From assembly GCF_021044625.1 (NCBI RefSeq), contig NZ_CP087999.1:4919001-4983000 (forward strand): a DNA stretch of 64,000 nt. Direction: 5' to 3'. This DNA comes from Geomonas sp. RF6. GTDB lineage: Bacteria; Desulfobacterota; Desulfuromonadia; Geobacterales; Geobacteraceae. Below are positions 34,229-42,938 of this stretch, in pieces (the first letter of the stretch is position 1; each line of letters begins with the position of its first letter). The translations under genes were made by a program, and so were the position numbers. Under the pieces are notes generated by a model that ran no database searches, had not been told where the DNA came from, and worked only from the letters and a program-made list of their open reading frames with translations.

Positions 34229-34702
34229 TCAGTCGACATCATCCTGATGCCTTCTCCTTGCCAAGCCGTGCTCCAGCCGTTTCGTCAGCACCGTCATCAC
34301 CGAAATAGCCTCGCCGATTCGGGTGGTGCCGATTCCGTCGGCAATACGGTTTGCCCACTCCGCCTGACGATTCCTCACTTCCTCCATCACGCTTTTTCCG
34401 TGCGGTGTCAGCGAGTACAGTTTTGCCCGGCGATGTGCGGGGTTGGCAGACGTCGTGACGAATCCGTCTTTGGCCAGGTAGTCGGCGATGCGCTGGACGT
34501 TTTGCCTGGTAAGTCCCATCCGGCGTGCAATCTCGGCCACTGTTGCCGGGCCTTCATATACAGAACCAAGAACCTGCCACCTCGCGCTCGTCAGCCCCAG
34601 AACACCCACCAACTGGTCGCCAGCAGCAATCAGGGCACCATTGAGACGAAATGTCTCCAATATGAGCTTCGTGAAATCGGCTCCTTCAGGCGTGTGTCTC
34701 AT
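34229..34702 (-). CDS. MarR family transcriptional regulator
   Basis: I choose the ATG at 34702 (157 residues) because the extra upstream 31 residues read like non-coding sequence and contain the operator. The winged helix spans about 35-110: the HTH ATVAEIARRMGLTRQNVQRIADYLAKDGFV is followed by the wing NPAHRRAKLYSLTPHGKSVM. Flanking helices should form the dimer interface. The 18-base palindrome at 34733-34750, just upstream of the start, fits an autoregulatory operator. The DUF169 gene follows in the same direction. The ligand is unknown. Confidence 0.9.
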   Translation of the reverse strand: MRHTPEGADFTKLILETFRLNGALIAAGDQLVGVLGLTSARWQVLGSVYEGPATVAEIARRMGLTRQNVQRIADYLAKDGFVTTSANPAHRRAKLYSLTPHGKSVMEEVRNRQAEWANRIADGIGTTRIGEAISVMTVLTKRLEHGLARRRHQDDVD

Positions 34703-34732
34703 CTCCCCCCCCGTTGGCAGCAAGTTGCAACA

Positions 34733-34750
34733 TTGACAACTGATTGTCAA
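34733..34750. promoter_or_regulatory. MarR-type operator palindrome
   Basis: TTGACAA CTGA TTGTCAA is a perfect 7-base inverted repeat lying 30 bases upstream of the marR-like start codon; outer bases AACA/TGTT extend the symmetry imperfectly. Confidence 0.6.
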
Positions 34751-34932
34751 CTGAATGTTCGGGTGGGCCAAAGCTCTTCTCCACCCCCACGGCAAAATAA
34801 TATTTTCCGGAGCGGTGGAGAGTTTTGCGGTATAAATTACCTTTGATCCTTTCGATCACCTAGCAAACACTCCCGTATCCGCCCCCCCGCGACTAAAGAG
34901 GACATCTCGGCAACAAGAAAAGGAGAAATCGT

Positions 34933-35199
34933 ATGGAAAAAGACAACCACGTCGTCTTGGGTATTCACCTGCAAAACAGGGTAAAAGATGCTCCGGAGGT
35001 CCAGAAGGTTCTGACGGCTTATGGCTGCAATATCAAAACGAGGATCGGGCTTCACGAGGTGTCCGACAACTATTGCGCCGGCTCGGGTCTCATTCTCCTG
35101 GAAATGGTAGGGGATGCTACGAAGTACAAGGAGCTTGCGGGAACGCTGAACCGGTTTGACGGAGTAGAAGTCCAGAAGATGGTTTTCGGCCACGACTAG
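34933..35199 (+). CDS. Small ACT-like protein (TM1266/iron-only hydrogenase regulator-like)
   Basis: A protein of 88 residues with an AAGGAG site before the ATG. The beta-alpha-beta-beta-alpha-beta layout (VVLGIHLQNR, helix APEVQKVLTAYG, IKTRIGLHEV, GLILLEMVGD, helix YKELAGTLNRF, VEVQKMVF) matches the small ACT-like fold of the TM1266 family, sometimes annotated as putative iron-only hydrogenase system regulator. No hydrogenase genes are nearby, so the physiological role is open. Such proteins probably bind a small ligand as dimers. It is a single-gene unit followed by a hairpin. Confidence 0.72.
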   Translation: MEKDNHVVLGIHLQNRVKDAPEVQKVLTAYGCNIKTRIGLHEVSDNYCAGSGLILLEMVGDATKYKELAGTLNRFDGVEVQKMVFGHD

Positions 35200-35230
35200 A
35201 TCCTGCACCGATGCCAGTCCCAGCTGTTCA

Positions 35231-35270
35231 GGGGGTCGCGTCTCAGCCTGAATCCGCAGACGCGGCCCCT
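35231..35270 (+). terminator. Probable terminator after the ACT-like gene
   Basis: GGGGTCGCGTCT pairs with AGACGCGGCCCC with one mismatch around a 14-base loop; the T-run is weak. Confidence 0.5.
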
Positions 35271-35378
35271 TCGGCACATCATCGGACTTCTCCCCCCTTC
35301 CACAAGCTTTTCGCATAGCCTCCGGTGTCTATTCCCCGCCACTCAGCCGCAGATGCTCCCCCCAAGTTCCGCTGCAAC

Positions 35379-35407
35379 CTGCCATCGCTCCTCGATGTAG
35401 CTATAAT
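35379..35407 (+). promoter_or_regulatory. Sigma-70 promoter of the small membrane protein gene
   Basis: CTGCCA (-35, 4 of 6 matches) and a perfect TATAAT (-10) are separated by 17 bases, about 50 bases before the ATG at 35458. Confidence 0.65.
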
Positions 35408-35457
35408 TTATATGGTGCTTCACCGCGCGCATTACCACGTCACGAGGAGGAAACAGA

Positions 35458-35721
35458 ATGGTTGTTACTGAACAAAAAACAGGTGCTCTCGCCGTAGCGT
35501 CTCTTATCGCGGCGTTTCTGAGTTTCTTTCTGACCTTTGCAGGGCATGGCATACTCGCTGTCGTCTGCGGCGTGCTAGCGATCCCACTCGGTGGAATAGG
35601 CTTGATGATGGCCGCGTCGCCGCGGGTGGGCGGAGGGATCATGAGCATCGCAGGCATAATACTGGGAGTCATCGCCATCGGAGTGGCGGTTCTTGGCGGC
35701 GTAGGGAGGACGCTCTTCTAA
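35458..35721 (+). CDS. Small inner-membrane protein (DUF4190-like)
   Basis: An 87-residue protein with a GAGGAGG ribosome binding site. Two or three hydrophobic segments are visible (about 9-26, 29-50 and 60-82), rich in Gly, Ala, Ile and Val with few charges (GALAVASLIAAFLSFFLTFAG, then GGIMSIAGIILGVIAIGVAVLG). The layout resembles DUF4190-type small membrane proteins of unknown function. It has its own promoter and no gene partner. Confidence 0.7.
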   Translation: MVVTEQKTGALAVASLIAAFLSFFLTFAGHGILAVVCGVLAIPLGGIGLMMAASPRVGGGIMSIAGIILGVIAIGVAVLGGVGRTLF

Positions 35722-36082
35722 AGCGCCGAATGCAGGGACCTGCTTTTTCTGTTGTCAAGTCAGCCACCATCCAGACCCGTTCCCTCCCCTTCACAGGGGG
35801 GGGAAATGGGAAGTTGCTTCCATTTGCTGCTTTCGTCACCTGGGCATCACCACGTCGATATGTGACGGCGCGCAGGCGAAAGGACCGCACGTGCAGCCCG
35901 CTTCCTGCCGCCGGCCCCGCACATGATCGGTCCCTCTTTCTCCACGAATACCGGTGGTCATATCCTATCGTTGACTCCAACAGTCGTTTTGCCTCCACGT
36001 CCATCTTGCAGTTGCATCGTGCGGCGAATCGTCCTAAAGTTGCACGCTTGGCAACACCTATTCCAGCAACGGGCCCTTCCAC
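35722..36082. other. Gene-free stretch before the LysE/ArgO gene
   Basis: I see no coding frame with gene-like composition, no divergent regulator and no repeat. The ArgO-like gene start lacks a good ribosome binding site, so its promoter and leader are not defined. Confidence 0.4.
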
Positions 36083-36715
36083 ATGATATCTGCCTATCCA
36101 CTCGCGCTCTCCCCGACAGTCACAGGCTTCGGTCTTGGGGCGAGCCTCATCGTCGCTATCGGCAGCCAGAATGCCTTCGTGCTCAGACAGGGGCTAAAGA
36201 ACCAGCATGTCTTCACGGTGAGCACGATCTCCTTTCTGTGCGATGCCCTTCTCATTTCTCTTGGTGCCGGCGGATTCAGCTCGGTTGTCGCCACTTCCCC
36301 GCTCCTCATGACCGTAACGCTGTGGGGAGGTGTCCTCTTTCTGTCCGCCTACGGCCTGCGCTCCTTCGCGGCGGCCGCGAGACCGGGGATGCTTGAGGCA
36401 ATTCCTGATGCAAAGGGGCCTGCACAGTTTGCGGAGGTTCTGGTAACGACGGTTTCCCTGAGCCTCCTCAATCCGCACGCCTTCCTCGACACTGTGATCC
36501 TCCTCGGAAGCGTTGCAGGGCAATACGCGGGGCAGTCACGCCTCCTCTTTGCGGCAGGAGCCATCTCCGCCTCATTCGCCTGGTTCTACACCCTCGGCTA
36601 TGGCGCGCGCATGCTGGCTCCCCTCTTCCGCAACCCTTTAGCATGGCGCCTCCTCGACATCGTTGTCGGCTGCACGATGTGGGGAATCGCCATCAAGCTG
36701 GCATGCTCCATCTAA
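36083..36715 (+). CDS. LysE/ArgO family amino-acid exporter
   Basis: A protein of 210 residues with six predicted membrane helices. It carries the family signatures GSQNAFVLRQGL near residue 30 and LLNPHAFLDTVILLGS near 130, shared by ArgO and LysE, which export arginine or lysine. The substrate cannot be decided from sequence alone, so no symbol is given. No LysG/ArgP-type LysR regulator lies next to it, as is often seen. The ATG at 36083 has only a weak ribosome binding site. Confidence 0.9.
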   Translation: MISAYPLALSPTVTGFGLGASLIVAIGSQNAFVLRQGLKNQHVFTVSTISFLCDALLISLGAGGFSSVVATSPLLMTVTLWGGVLFLSAYGLRSFAAAARPGMLEAIPDAKGPAQFAEVLVTTVSLSLLNPHAFLDTVILLGSVAGQYAGQSRLLFAAGAISASFAWFYTLGYGARMLAPLFRNPLAWRLLDIVVGCTMWGIAIKLACSI

Positions 36716-36819
36716 GTCGAACGCTGTATAGCAGAAGTATGATTCGCTGGCAGGGGTAATTTCGCAGTTAGCGGAAGCGTGGCAGCGCAAAACCCGCCCC
36801 ATCGAGGAGGAGAAAGACG

Positions 36820-37674
36820 ATGCCGTTTGAGACGATCATTTCGTGCGAGGAAGCAGCAAAGCATCTGGGAGACGGCGGTTGGGTATTCATAGACTGCCGG
36901 TTCCAGCTGGCCGACAAGGAGCAAGGCCACAAGGAGTACCTGGCCAATCACATCGAGAACGCGGTGTACGCCGACCTCGAGAAGGATCTCTCCGGCGAGG
37001 TCGTCCCTCTTCTGACCGGGCGGCACCCGTTGCCGCACAAAGACGCCGTAGCAAGAACTTTCTCCCGACTCGGGATCTCCAGCGATTCGCAGGTGGTGGC
37101 GTATGACTACCAGGCGGGGCAGATGGCGGCCGCGCGTTTGTGGTGGTTGCTAAAATGGGCAGGGCACGCTGCTGTTGCCGTGTTGGATGGAGGGTACCAG
37201 CGTTGGACGAGCCTCGGGCTGTCGGTGGAATCGGGGAGCCGCACGAACGAGCGCGGCGATTTCAGCCCCAGGTTCAATGACGGTTTGGTGGTTGTCGCAG
37301 AGGACGTAATGGAGAGGATAGGGGATCCTTCGACGGTCATTGTCGATGCCCGTGCGTCAGACCGCTTCCGCGGGGAAAACGAGACTATCGATCCGGTGGC
37401 GGGGCATATTCCGGGCGCGATTTCGGCTCCCTTTGTCGACAATATCGCGCCGGACGGGAAGCTAAAGACAGCAGAGGAGTTACGGCGGCAATTTGAGGTA
37501 AAAACAGGGGAGACGCCGGCGGAGAAGACGATCTTTTATTGCGGCTCCGGCGTCACTGCTGCACAGAGCATCCTTTCCTTCGTGCACTGCGGCAACCGCA
37601 TGCCTCGCCTCTACTCAGGTTCCTGGAGCGACTGGATCACAAAAGGGGACAGGCCTGTAGCCGCTGGGGAGTGA
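36820..37674 (+). CDS. Thiosulfate/3-mercaptopyruvate sulfurtransferase (two rhodanese domains)
   Basis: A protein of 284 residues with two rhodanese domains, the inactive one (about 5-130) and the catalytic one (about 155-280). The active-site loop is CGSGVTA with C241 as the persulfide-forming cysteine. In thiosulfate sulfurtransferases this loop is usually CRKGVT and in mercaptopyruvate enzymes CGSGVT, so 3-mercaptopyruvate is the likelier donor. Other landmarks are FIDCRF and LANHIENAVYADLE in domain 1 and VDARASDRFRGENE and GHIPGAI in domain 2. A GAGGAGG site precedes the ATG. It is cytosolic, with no signal peptide. Confidence 0.92.
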   Translation: MPFETIISCEEAAKHLGDGGWVFIDCRFQLADKEQGHKEYLANHIENAVYADLEKDLSGEVVPLLTGRHPLPHKDAVARTFSRLGISSDSQVVAYDYQAGQMAAARLWWLLKWAGHAAVAVLDGGYQRWTSLGLSVESGSRTNERGDFSPRFNDGLVVVAEDVMERIGDPSTVIVDARASDRFRGENETIDPVAGHIPGAISAPFVDNIAPDGKLKTAEELRRQFEVKTGETPAEKTIFYCGSGVTAAQSILSFVHCGNRMPRLYSGSWSDWITKGDRPVAAGE

Positions 37675-37683
37675 CGCTTTTGA

Positions 37684-38388
37684 CTAGGAGTGGGCGACGT
37701 CAGTGCCGGGGCCCGGAGGAATAAAAACACCGAGTTCAGCGGTCTGCTCCCACAAGCGGAAACCGCCGCGGAATGCATTGGCGTTGTCCCCTGCCCGGCA
37801 CCCCGGGGGCAATTCTTTCAGCTTGTGGACTTCGCCTCCTCCGAGGACTACATCTTCCGGCAGTAAGGCTGCGACAAGCCTTTTTACTACGTCTTCCACG
37901 CAGTGCCGCCATTTCTGCTTCCCCATCCGCATCCTCCCGCGCCGCCCCACGTACTCCTCGAAGGTCCCCTTCCGGTACGGCAGGTGCCCCAGTTCCATCG
38001 GGACGATGATGCCATCGACGATCAGGGCGGAGCCAAGGCCGGTGCCAAGCCCGAGGAAGAGCATCTTACCCCCCTCATAGCTCCCCAGCGCCTGCATCGC
38101 GGCGTCGTTGATGACCTTGACGGGACGCCCGAAGGCAGCCTGGAAATCGAACCCGACCCATCCGAACCCGAGGTTGACCGGCTCCAGGACAGGGCGTCCG
38201 CGAAGGACAGGGCCGGGGTAGCCGAGGGAGACGGCTTCGAATTCCCAGCCCTCGACCGCCTTCAAAACACCGGAGACCATCTGCTGCGCGGTCAATGCTG
38301 TACCTGACGGGAATTTCCGCGGCTCCTTCTGCCCTGTTGCCATCATCTTGACGTTATTCCCGCCAATGTCGACGACCAAAACGTTCAT
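37684..38388 (-). CDS. ROK-family glucokinase, polyphosphate-glucokinase-like
   Basis: A protein of 234 residues. The phosphate-binding start VVDIGGNNVKM, VINDAAMQALG (catalytic Asp region) and FLGLGTGLGSALIVDG identify a ROK sugar kinase. MELGHLPYRKGTFEEYVG followed by WRHCVEDVVKRLVAALLPEDVVLGGG matches polyphosphate/ATP glucokinases better than other ROK kinases, and the ROK zinc-binding cysteine cluster is absent. It would phosphorylate glucose, possibly using polyphosphate. It converges on the sulfurtransferase gene, with nine bases between the stops. Confidence 0.82.
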   Translation of the reverse strand: MNVLVVDIGGNNVKMMATGQKEPRKFPSGTALTAQQMVSGVLKAVEGWEFEAVSLGYPGPVLRGRPVLEPVNLGFGWVGFDFQAAFGRPVKVINDAAMQALGSYEGGKMLFLGLGTGLGSALIVDGIIVPMELGHLPYRKGTFEEYVGRRGRMRMGKQKWRHCVEDVVKRLVAALLPEDVVLGGGEVHKLKELPPGCRAGDNANAFRGGFRLWEQTAELGVFIPPGPGTDVAHS

Positions 38389-38506
38389 ATGAACCTCTGC
38401 CGAAGCCTCACCGGAATAGGTTGCCGATACTTAGAATACTGTAGCACGACGAATTACAGCCTGCCTCATAGGACCCTCAAAGGAGTAGGCGAGGCTTTCA
38501 CGTCCT

Positions 38507-38693
38507 CATTTGGCGAAGGTCCAATCGGATCCGGGGAAGCCGTAGTATGTTCAACGAGGCGCCGCACGCGACCTCGCGTCCCCCCTTTGCGAAGGTTCAT
38601 CCCAGGGATCCGGGGGAGCGTGGATACATTGCCACGAAGCACTGCAGAAGGCCTAACGTTCCCCCCTTTGCGAAGGGGGGGCAGGGGGGATTT
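38507..38693 (-). repeat. Interspersed palindromic element, copy A
   Basis: On the minus strand it starts AAATCCCCCC and continues with CCCTTCGCAAAGGGGGG, a near-perfect palindrome. It then runs through a variable stretch (CTTCTGCAGTGCTTCGTGG) to a second CTTCGCAAAGGGGGG core after about 100 bases. Copies are also at 38858-39102, 43579, 43971 and 61119. Confidence 0.75.
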
Positions 38694-38857
38694 GATCTTC
38701 AAGTCTCCTCCAGAACCGCAGCCCGTTTAACGCTCTCGGTCGTCGAACGCAGTGCTGCGGCGATCTAAAGATCAACGACATAGGCCCCACCAGTTTCTTG
38801 CAAGGTGGAATCAAATTCCTTGAGTTGCGCACTTTGCAGGACGGCTTTGGTCAGGTC

Positions 38858-39102
38858 AAATCCCCCCTGTCCCCCCTTCGCAAAGGGGGGGACGCGAGGC
38901 CTCGTGCGGCCCATCATTGGAACATACTACGGCTTCCCCGGAATTCTCGGATGAGTCTTTGCAAAGGGGGGGACGCGAGGTCGGTGCGGCGCTTCGTTTA
39001 AAGAGACTACCTTTTCCTCACCATTCACGGATGAACCTTCGCAAAGGGGGGGACGCTAGGTCTTGTGCGGCGCTAAGCTCCTCGGAACTCTCGGATGAGC
39101 CC
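38858..39102 (+). repeat. Interspersed palindromic element, copy B (three units)
   Basis: The AAATCCCCCC head and palindromic CCCTTCGCAAAGGGGGG core are followed by two more CAAAGGGGGGGACG cores spaced about 80-90 bases apart, each preceded by a CGGATGA box. Confidence 0.75.
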
Positions 39103-39138
39103 CTAAGCACGAACCCACCGCTGTCGCTATTTGCCGTG

Positions 39139-40035
39139 CTACCGCAAAAGCCTGCCTCCGCCGATTTTGTAGTGGAAGAAGGCGATGAGGTTGAAGGTCT
39201 CGTGCTGGTACGACTTTGGGAATGAACCGACCCTGCCTATCATCCGGAGGGTGCGCAGAACCTCGTTGTCGAGGATCCTGCTGCCGGAGGTTTCCAGCAG
39301 CTCTACTTTCTCGATTTCTCCCCGCCTGTTGAAGGTGATCTTCACCGGCGTCACCCCCTGAATCCCCTGTTCGGCCGCCGCCTGCGGGTAGTGCCAGACC
39401 CCATAGACCGCCCTTTCGAAGTGCATCAGAAAGGACCCGAAGAGGATGTCGTCGGAGTTGAGGAAGCTGGCTGTGCCGTCTTCCACTTCGGGTCCGTACT
39501 TCTTGCGGTAGCTCTCCTCGGTCCGCGCGAGGCTTCGGCCGCTGGGAAAGAGCTTGGCGATCTCCCCCCCCTGCCCCGTCTCCCCCTTTGGCTTGAACAA
39601 TCCTTCGCCACGGGGCGTAGCGCGAGCAGTACCTTCGGCAGAAGACTCACCAGGCGTCTCCGCAGAAGGCGCAGGCCCCACCGGCGGCGCGCGGCGCGGT
39701 ACCCTGCCGCGGCTTCCTCGTTCCGTCAGATGCTTTTCGGCGGGGGAAACCGTGTCCCTCTTCTGCTCGCCCCGCCCAAACTCCGACTCCCCCTTCGGCG
39801 CCACCTCCCTGGGCACACGGCGTTTCTGCGCCCCGCGCCTTTTCGTCTCCACCTCCTTCTTCGGCTTTATAGGCGGGAGCTCTCTGAAGTCGTTCAGGTC
39901 CAGCATCTGAGGTTCCGGGGCGGGAGGTTTTCGCTCAGGAGCAAGGTGCAGCAAAGCCGTAAAAATCGCCACGTGTAGCAGGACGGAGAGAAATATCAGG
40001 TACAGAAAGCTTTTTTCCACGTATTTATCAGACAT
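39139..40035 (-). CDS. TonB-like energy transducer
   Basis: A protein of 298 residues. A single membrane helix near the N-terminus (about 10-30, FLYLIFLSVLLHVAIFTALL) is followed by a long proline- and charge-rich linker (about 35-190). A C-terminal TonB domain (about 205-298) has VYGVWHYPQAA, GVTPVKITFNRRGEIEKVELLETSGSRILDNEVLRTLR and a final beta strand. Such proteins couple the proton gradient, through ExbB/ExbD, to outer-membrane receptors. No exbBD or receptor gene is in the window. The linker is unusually rich in basic and acidic residues. The ATG at 40035 is the only good start. Confidence 0.85.
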   Translation of the reverse strand: MSDKYVEKSFLYLIFLSVLLHVAIFTALLHLAPERKPPAPEPQMLDLNDFRELPPIKPKKEVETKRRGAQKRRVPREVAPKGESEFGRGEQKRDTVSPAEKHLTERGSRGRVPRRAPPVGPAPSAETPGESSAEGTARATPRGEGLFKPKGETGQGGEIAKLFPSGRSLARTEESYRKKYGPEVEDGTASFLNSDDILFGSFLMHFERAVYGVWHYPQAAAEQGIQGVTPVKITFNRRGEIEKVELLETSGSRILDNEVLRTLRMIGRVGSFPKSYQHETFNLIAFFHYKIGGGRLLR

Positions 40036-40486
40036 CTCTCTCCGCCCACGGCCATTGTCTTATCGATGCTGGGACATTTCTAAGCACCTGTGCATCCGCC
40101 GGGATGCCTCAAGAGTACGACCAGATAATAATTATTGCAGACACTCACACGATGGCCAGCTCTTTGATGGCAGCACTTTTCTACGTGGTCTTGATGCGCA
40201 CTCTCAGCGGTTACTGCAGATAACTATGGGCGGAGGCCGCGGTCGTACTGCCATAGCTTGCCTCTCGCCTGAAACTGCCTTTTACGAGGTCTTCTGTCCC
40301 CAGTTGTGACATAGAATTATTGAATACAAATTTGCTTTTTTTATTAATGTGCTTGAAAATTGATTTTAGTCGGAGTAAATGAGCATGCAGGCGGTCAAAC
40401 AGAGTATCCCCGCCTAATCGTCGCCACCCGATCAGCGATCTCTCTGCTAGAGCTGTGCTGAAAATCACGCCCAGGAATAACACGCC
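40036..40486. other. Divergent intergenic region before the sigma-factor gene
   Basis: A 451-base stretch with AT-rich patches near 40120 and 40310-40350. I find no coding frame, RNA gene or clear promoter. It must hold the promoters for the tonB-like and sigma-factor genes. Confidence 0.4.
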
Positions 40487-41386
40487 ATGTTTGATCCAGA
40501 CTCAGACGATCTTGATGATGCACAGCCGACGAAGACGGATCTGATCGCGCTGGAAATGGAGGAGGAAGACGATCCTGGCGAGGTCTGCAAACCGACTTCT
40601 ATGGACGATCCGTTGGCGTGCCTGAAGAAAGCGATCGGCCCTTTGCTCAGCAAGGATGAAGAATTCGATCTGGCAGCGAGAATTAGGCAGGGGGACCAGG
40701 CAGCATTGGACAAGCTCGTGAAGTCCAACCTGAGTCTGGTGATCCAGATAGCGAGAAGGTATTACGAAGGGCACTTGAAGTTTTCCGATTACGTCCAGGA
40801 GGGATGCATAGGCCTTACCATCGCAGCGAAGAAATTCGATGGCAATAGAGACATCCGGTTCATCACCTATGCAAAATGGTGGATCCGTCAGTGTATCGGA
40901 CGGGCCATTGCAAATCAGAACAAGACTGTCCGCTCACCTGTGAGGCACGTCGAGCGCATGAACAGGATGCGGTCGATCATAAGCAGATTTACCACCCTGC
41001 ATGGGTATGAACCTTCCCCCGCAGAAATAGCGCGCGAAATGGAATGTGAAGAGAAAGTGGTGCTGGATCTCTTGAGCGAGATGGAAGATGCATTGTCACT
41101 CAACAAGCGACTGAGCGAGGATGACGGGACAGAGTATGCCGACTTGCTCGTTGACGAGAATGGCAGCAATCCCGAAAGGTACATCGAGATCAAGGAGCTT
41201 GAAGATGCTTACGATGCGGAATTCAACAAACTGACGGAGAAGGAGAAACAAATCTGCATGTTGGAACGTTCAGCCAGAGTATCATCCGAAGAGAAAAAAG
41301 GGATGAGCAGGCAGCTTATCCACCAGTACAGGATGTCCATTCAGAAAAAGATGATGCGGTTTTGCGAAGAACACCTCAAATGCTGA
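40487..41386 (+). CDS. Sigma-70 family factor with reduced region 4
   Basis: A protein of 299 residues. Region 1.2/2.1 (about 45-90), 2.2-2.4 (SDYVQEGCIGL, then RFITYAKWWIRQCIGRAIANQNKTVRSPVRH, about 100-155) and region 3 (YEPSPAEIAREME) are well preserved, closest in style to RpoD/RpoS-type factors. Region 4 is shortened: after LTEKEKQICML only about ten residues precede the putative recognition helix SRQLIHQYRMSIQKKMMRF, where RpoS-type factors carry an extra scaffold helix. The acidic N-terminus (DPDSDDLDD) is also distinctive. Promoter -35 recognition may therefore differ. A modest AGGAATAAC site precedes the ATG. There is no neighbouring anti-sigma gene. Confidence 0.82.
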   Translation: MFDPDSDDLDDAQPTKTDLIALEMEEEDDPGEVCKPTSMDDPLACLKKAIGPLLSKDEEFDLAARIRQGDQAALDKLVKSNLSLVIQIARRYYEGHLKFSDYVQEGCIGLTIAAKKFDGNRDIRFITYAKWWIRQCIGRAIANQNKTVRSPVRHVERMNRMRSIISRFTTLHGYEPSPAEIAREMECEEKVVLDLLSEMEDALSLNKRLSEDDGTEYADLLVDENGSNPERYIEIKELEDAYDAEFNKLTEKEKQICMLERSARVSSEEKKGMSRQLIHQYRMSIQKKMMRFCEEHLKC

Positions 41387-41545
41387 TCCTTTAGCCTCCT
41401 TTGAGCCCATCCCTGTGTCACGGTTGACTGATGAGTGGTCAGTTCCAATCCGATTCAGATCTGCACCTCTATTTCTCCTTCCGCGTACTCCCGGCCGCCC
41501 TGTCCCATCCATACCGTGCCCAGAGCGAGAGGGATTTCTCTGCGA

Positions 41546-42658
41546 TCAGCCGAGGTCCATGTCAACCCATATCGCGGCATGGTCGGAAGCGGCGTGAGAA
41601 GCTTGGGTGATCTCTTCGTAGTGGGGGAAAAGGGTCCCGTTGGCACCACCCCACACCCCTTTGCGCCACACGCCGCCGCGAGTCACGCGTTGAAACAGCG
41701 CGGGCGAAAGGAGTATGTAATCAATCTTGTTTGATTTCGCCCCGTTTGCAAAGGTTCCGGGGCGCCCGTCTCCTTCAAAGAGAGGATGATCGAAAATGTC
41801 CTTGAGCTCCGAATTACCCGAAAGGAGCGGAGAGAGAGGCCCGCTGTCAGGGGTGTCGTTGAAGTCCCCAACCACCGCCACAAATTCGTACCCTTGTGAG
41901 CGCCTGAGGTCGTATATCTCCCGCACTCTTTCAGCCTGCACCTTTCGGCGCTGGTCTGAGTCATCCTGGGCGCCATACCCTTTGCTCTTCAGGTGGTTGA
42001 CGAGTATCAGGAGCGGTCTCTCCCCTTCGCACTTCACGAAGTATTCGGGGCAGTCGCGGCTGAAGATTCTCCGGCCACTCCTTTTATCATCCACATGGCT
42101 CACCATCGACTCTATTTCGTATTGTCCCTTTGTCAGGAGCCCCACATCTATCCCTCTGTCGTCATTGCCGTCGATCAGCATGATGCCGTCGTATGCCGCG
42201 CCGACCGGCTTCAGGAGTTGATCGTTGAAATGACGCAAGGCGATCCTGTCTTCCGCCTCTATGACAGCGAGGATGTCGGCTCCAACGTCTTTGACCACCT
42301 TCGCCGTCATTCGAACAGCGATATCGTCGACAGCCTCCGTCTTCAGTTCGAGCCATCCCACCCAATCATCCCGACCGTCTGCAACAATTTCCGGCGGGCG
42401 GTTTTTTCCTCTTTTGATGAGGCATCCACGGCATTCACGGAGGATGACGTACTCACCCTCGTTGCGTCCCAGCATGCCGAGAGTCTCGATGGAGGCCAGT
42501 ATCTCCTTTTTGTCCGCTTCCGTGTACGTTTCCTTTTGCAACAGGGTGTTGAGACGGCTGAACTCCGTCAGTATCCCGGCGCCCGCGCTCCAGTCCTCGA
42601 GGTTCATGATACGCGCGCGAGAAAACAGGTTCTCCAGATTGAATGAAGCGATCCGCAT
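41546..42658 (-). CDS. Endonuclease/exonuclease/phosphatase family protein
   Basis: The ATG at 42658 (370 residues) has GGAGG seven bases upstream; the upstream extension of the frame is unlikely. The EEP fold motifs are complete: IASFNLENLF (start, with N and E for metal), VIEAEDRIAL, NHLKSKGYG (catalytic His), VVGDFNDTPDSGPL (D and N), IDYILLSPAL and SDHAAIWVD (final His). No signal peptide is seen, so it is probably cytosolic. Substrate (DNA, phosphoinositide-like or phosphodiester) cannot be told. A standalone gene. Confidence 0.88.
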   Translation of the reverse strand: MRIASFNLENLFSRARIMNLEDWSAGAGILTEFSRLNTLLQKETYTEADKKEILASIETLGMLGRNEGEYVILRECRGCLIKRGKNRPPEIVADGRDDWVGWLELKTEAVDDIAVRMTAKVVKDVGADILAVIEAEDRIALRHFNDQLLKPVGAAYDGIMLIDGNDDRGIDVGLLTKGQYEIESMVSHVDDKRSGRRIFSRDCPEYFVKCEGERPLLILVNHLKSKGYGAQDDSDQRRKVQAERVREIYDLRRSQGYEFVAVVGDFNDTPDSGPLSPLLSGNSELKDIFDHPLFEGDGRPGTFANGAKSNKIDYILLSPALFQRVTRGGVWRKGVWGGANGTLFPHYEEITQASHAASDHAAIWVDMDLG

Positions 42659-42938
42659 GGAGTGCCTCCGGACTTTGAGAGGTGGTGTGCCTAACCGTAA
42701 AACAACGATTTCACGTGATATCTCTACCATTGCTTTTTGTAGTTACAAGAGGAAGAGATGTCAATGAGGTCAGGGGAAGCTGCAGCTCGCGGAGCGACGT
42801 CAGTCATCCCGGCGCCGGCTGCATTGACGTCGAGATAATAACCTACTGGAAGTGCAGGGAGAAAAGTGATGTAATGCCCTTTGGCGGTAATGGCGGCATC
42901 GTGGACTATGGCAGGGACGAGGATTGGCGGGACACGAA

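Larger units (their letters stand above)
38389..39138. other. Gene-free stretch filled with interspersed repeat units
   Basis: Two copies of the CTTCGCAAAGGGGGG element, in opposite orientations, occupy most of this gap. No coding frame is convincing, and no promoter can be singled out. Confidence 0.6.
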
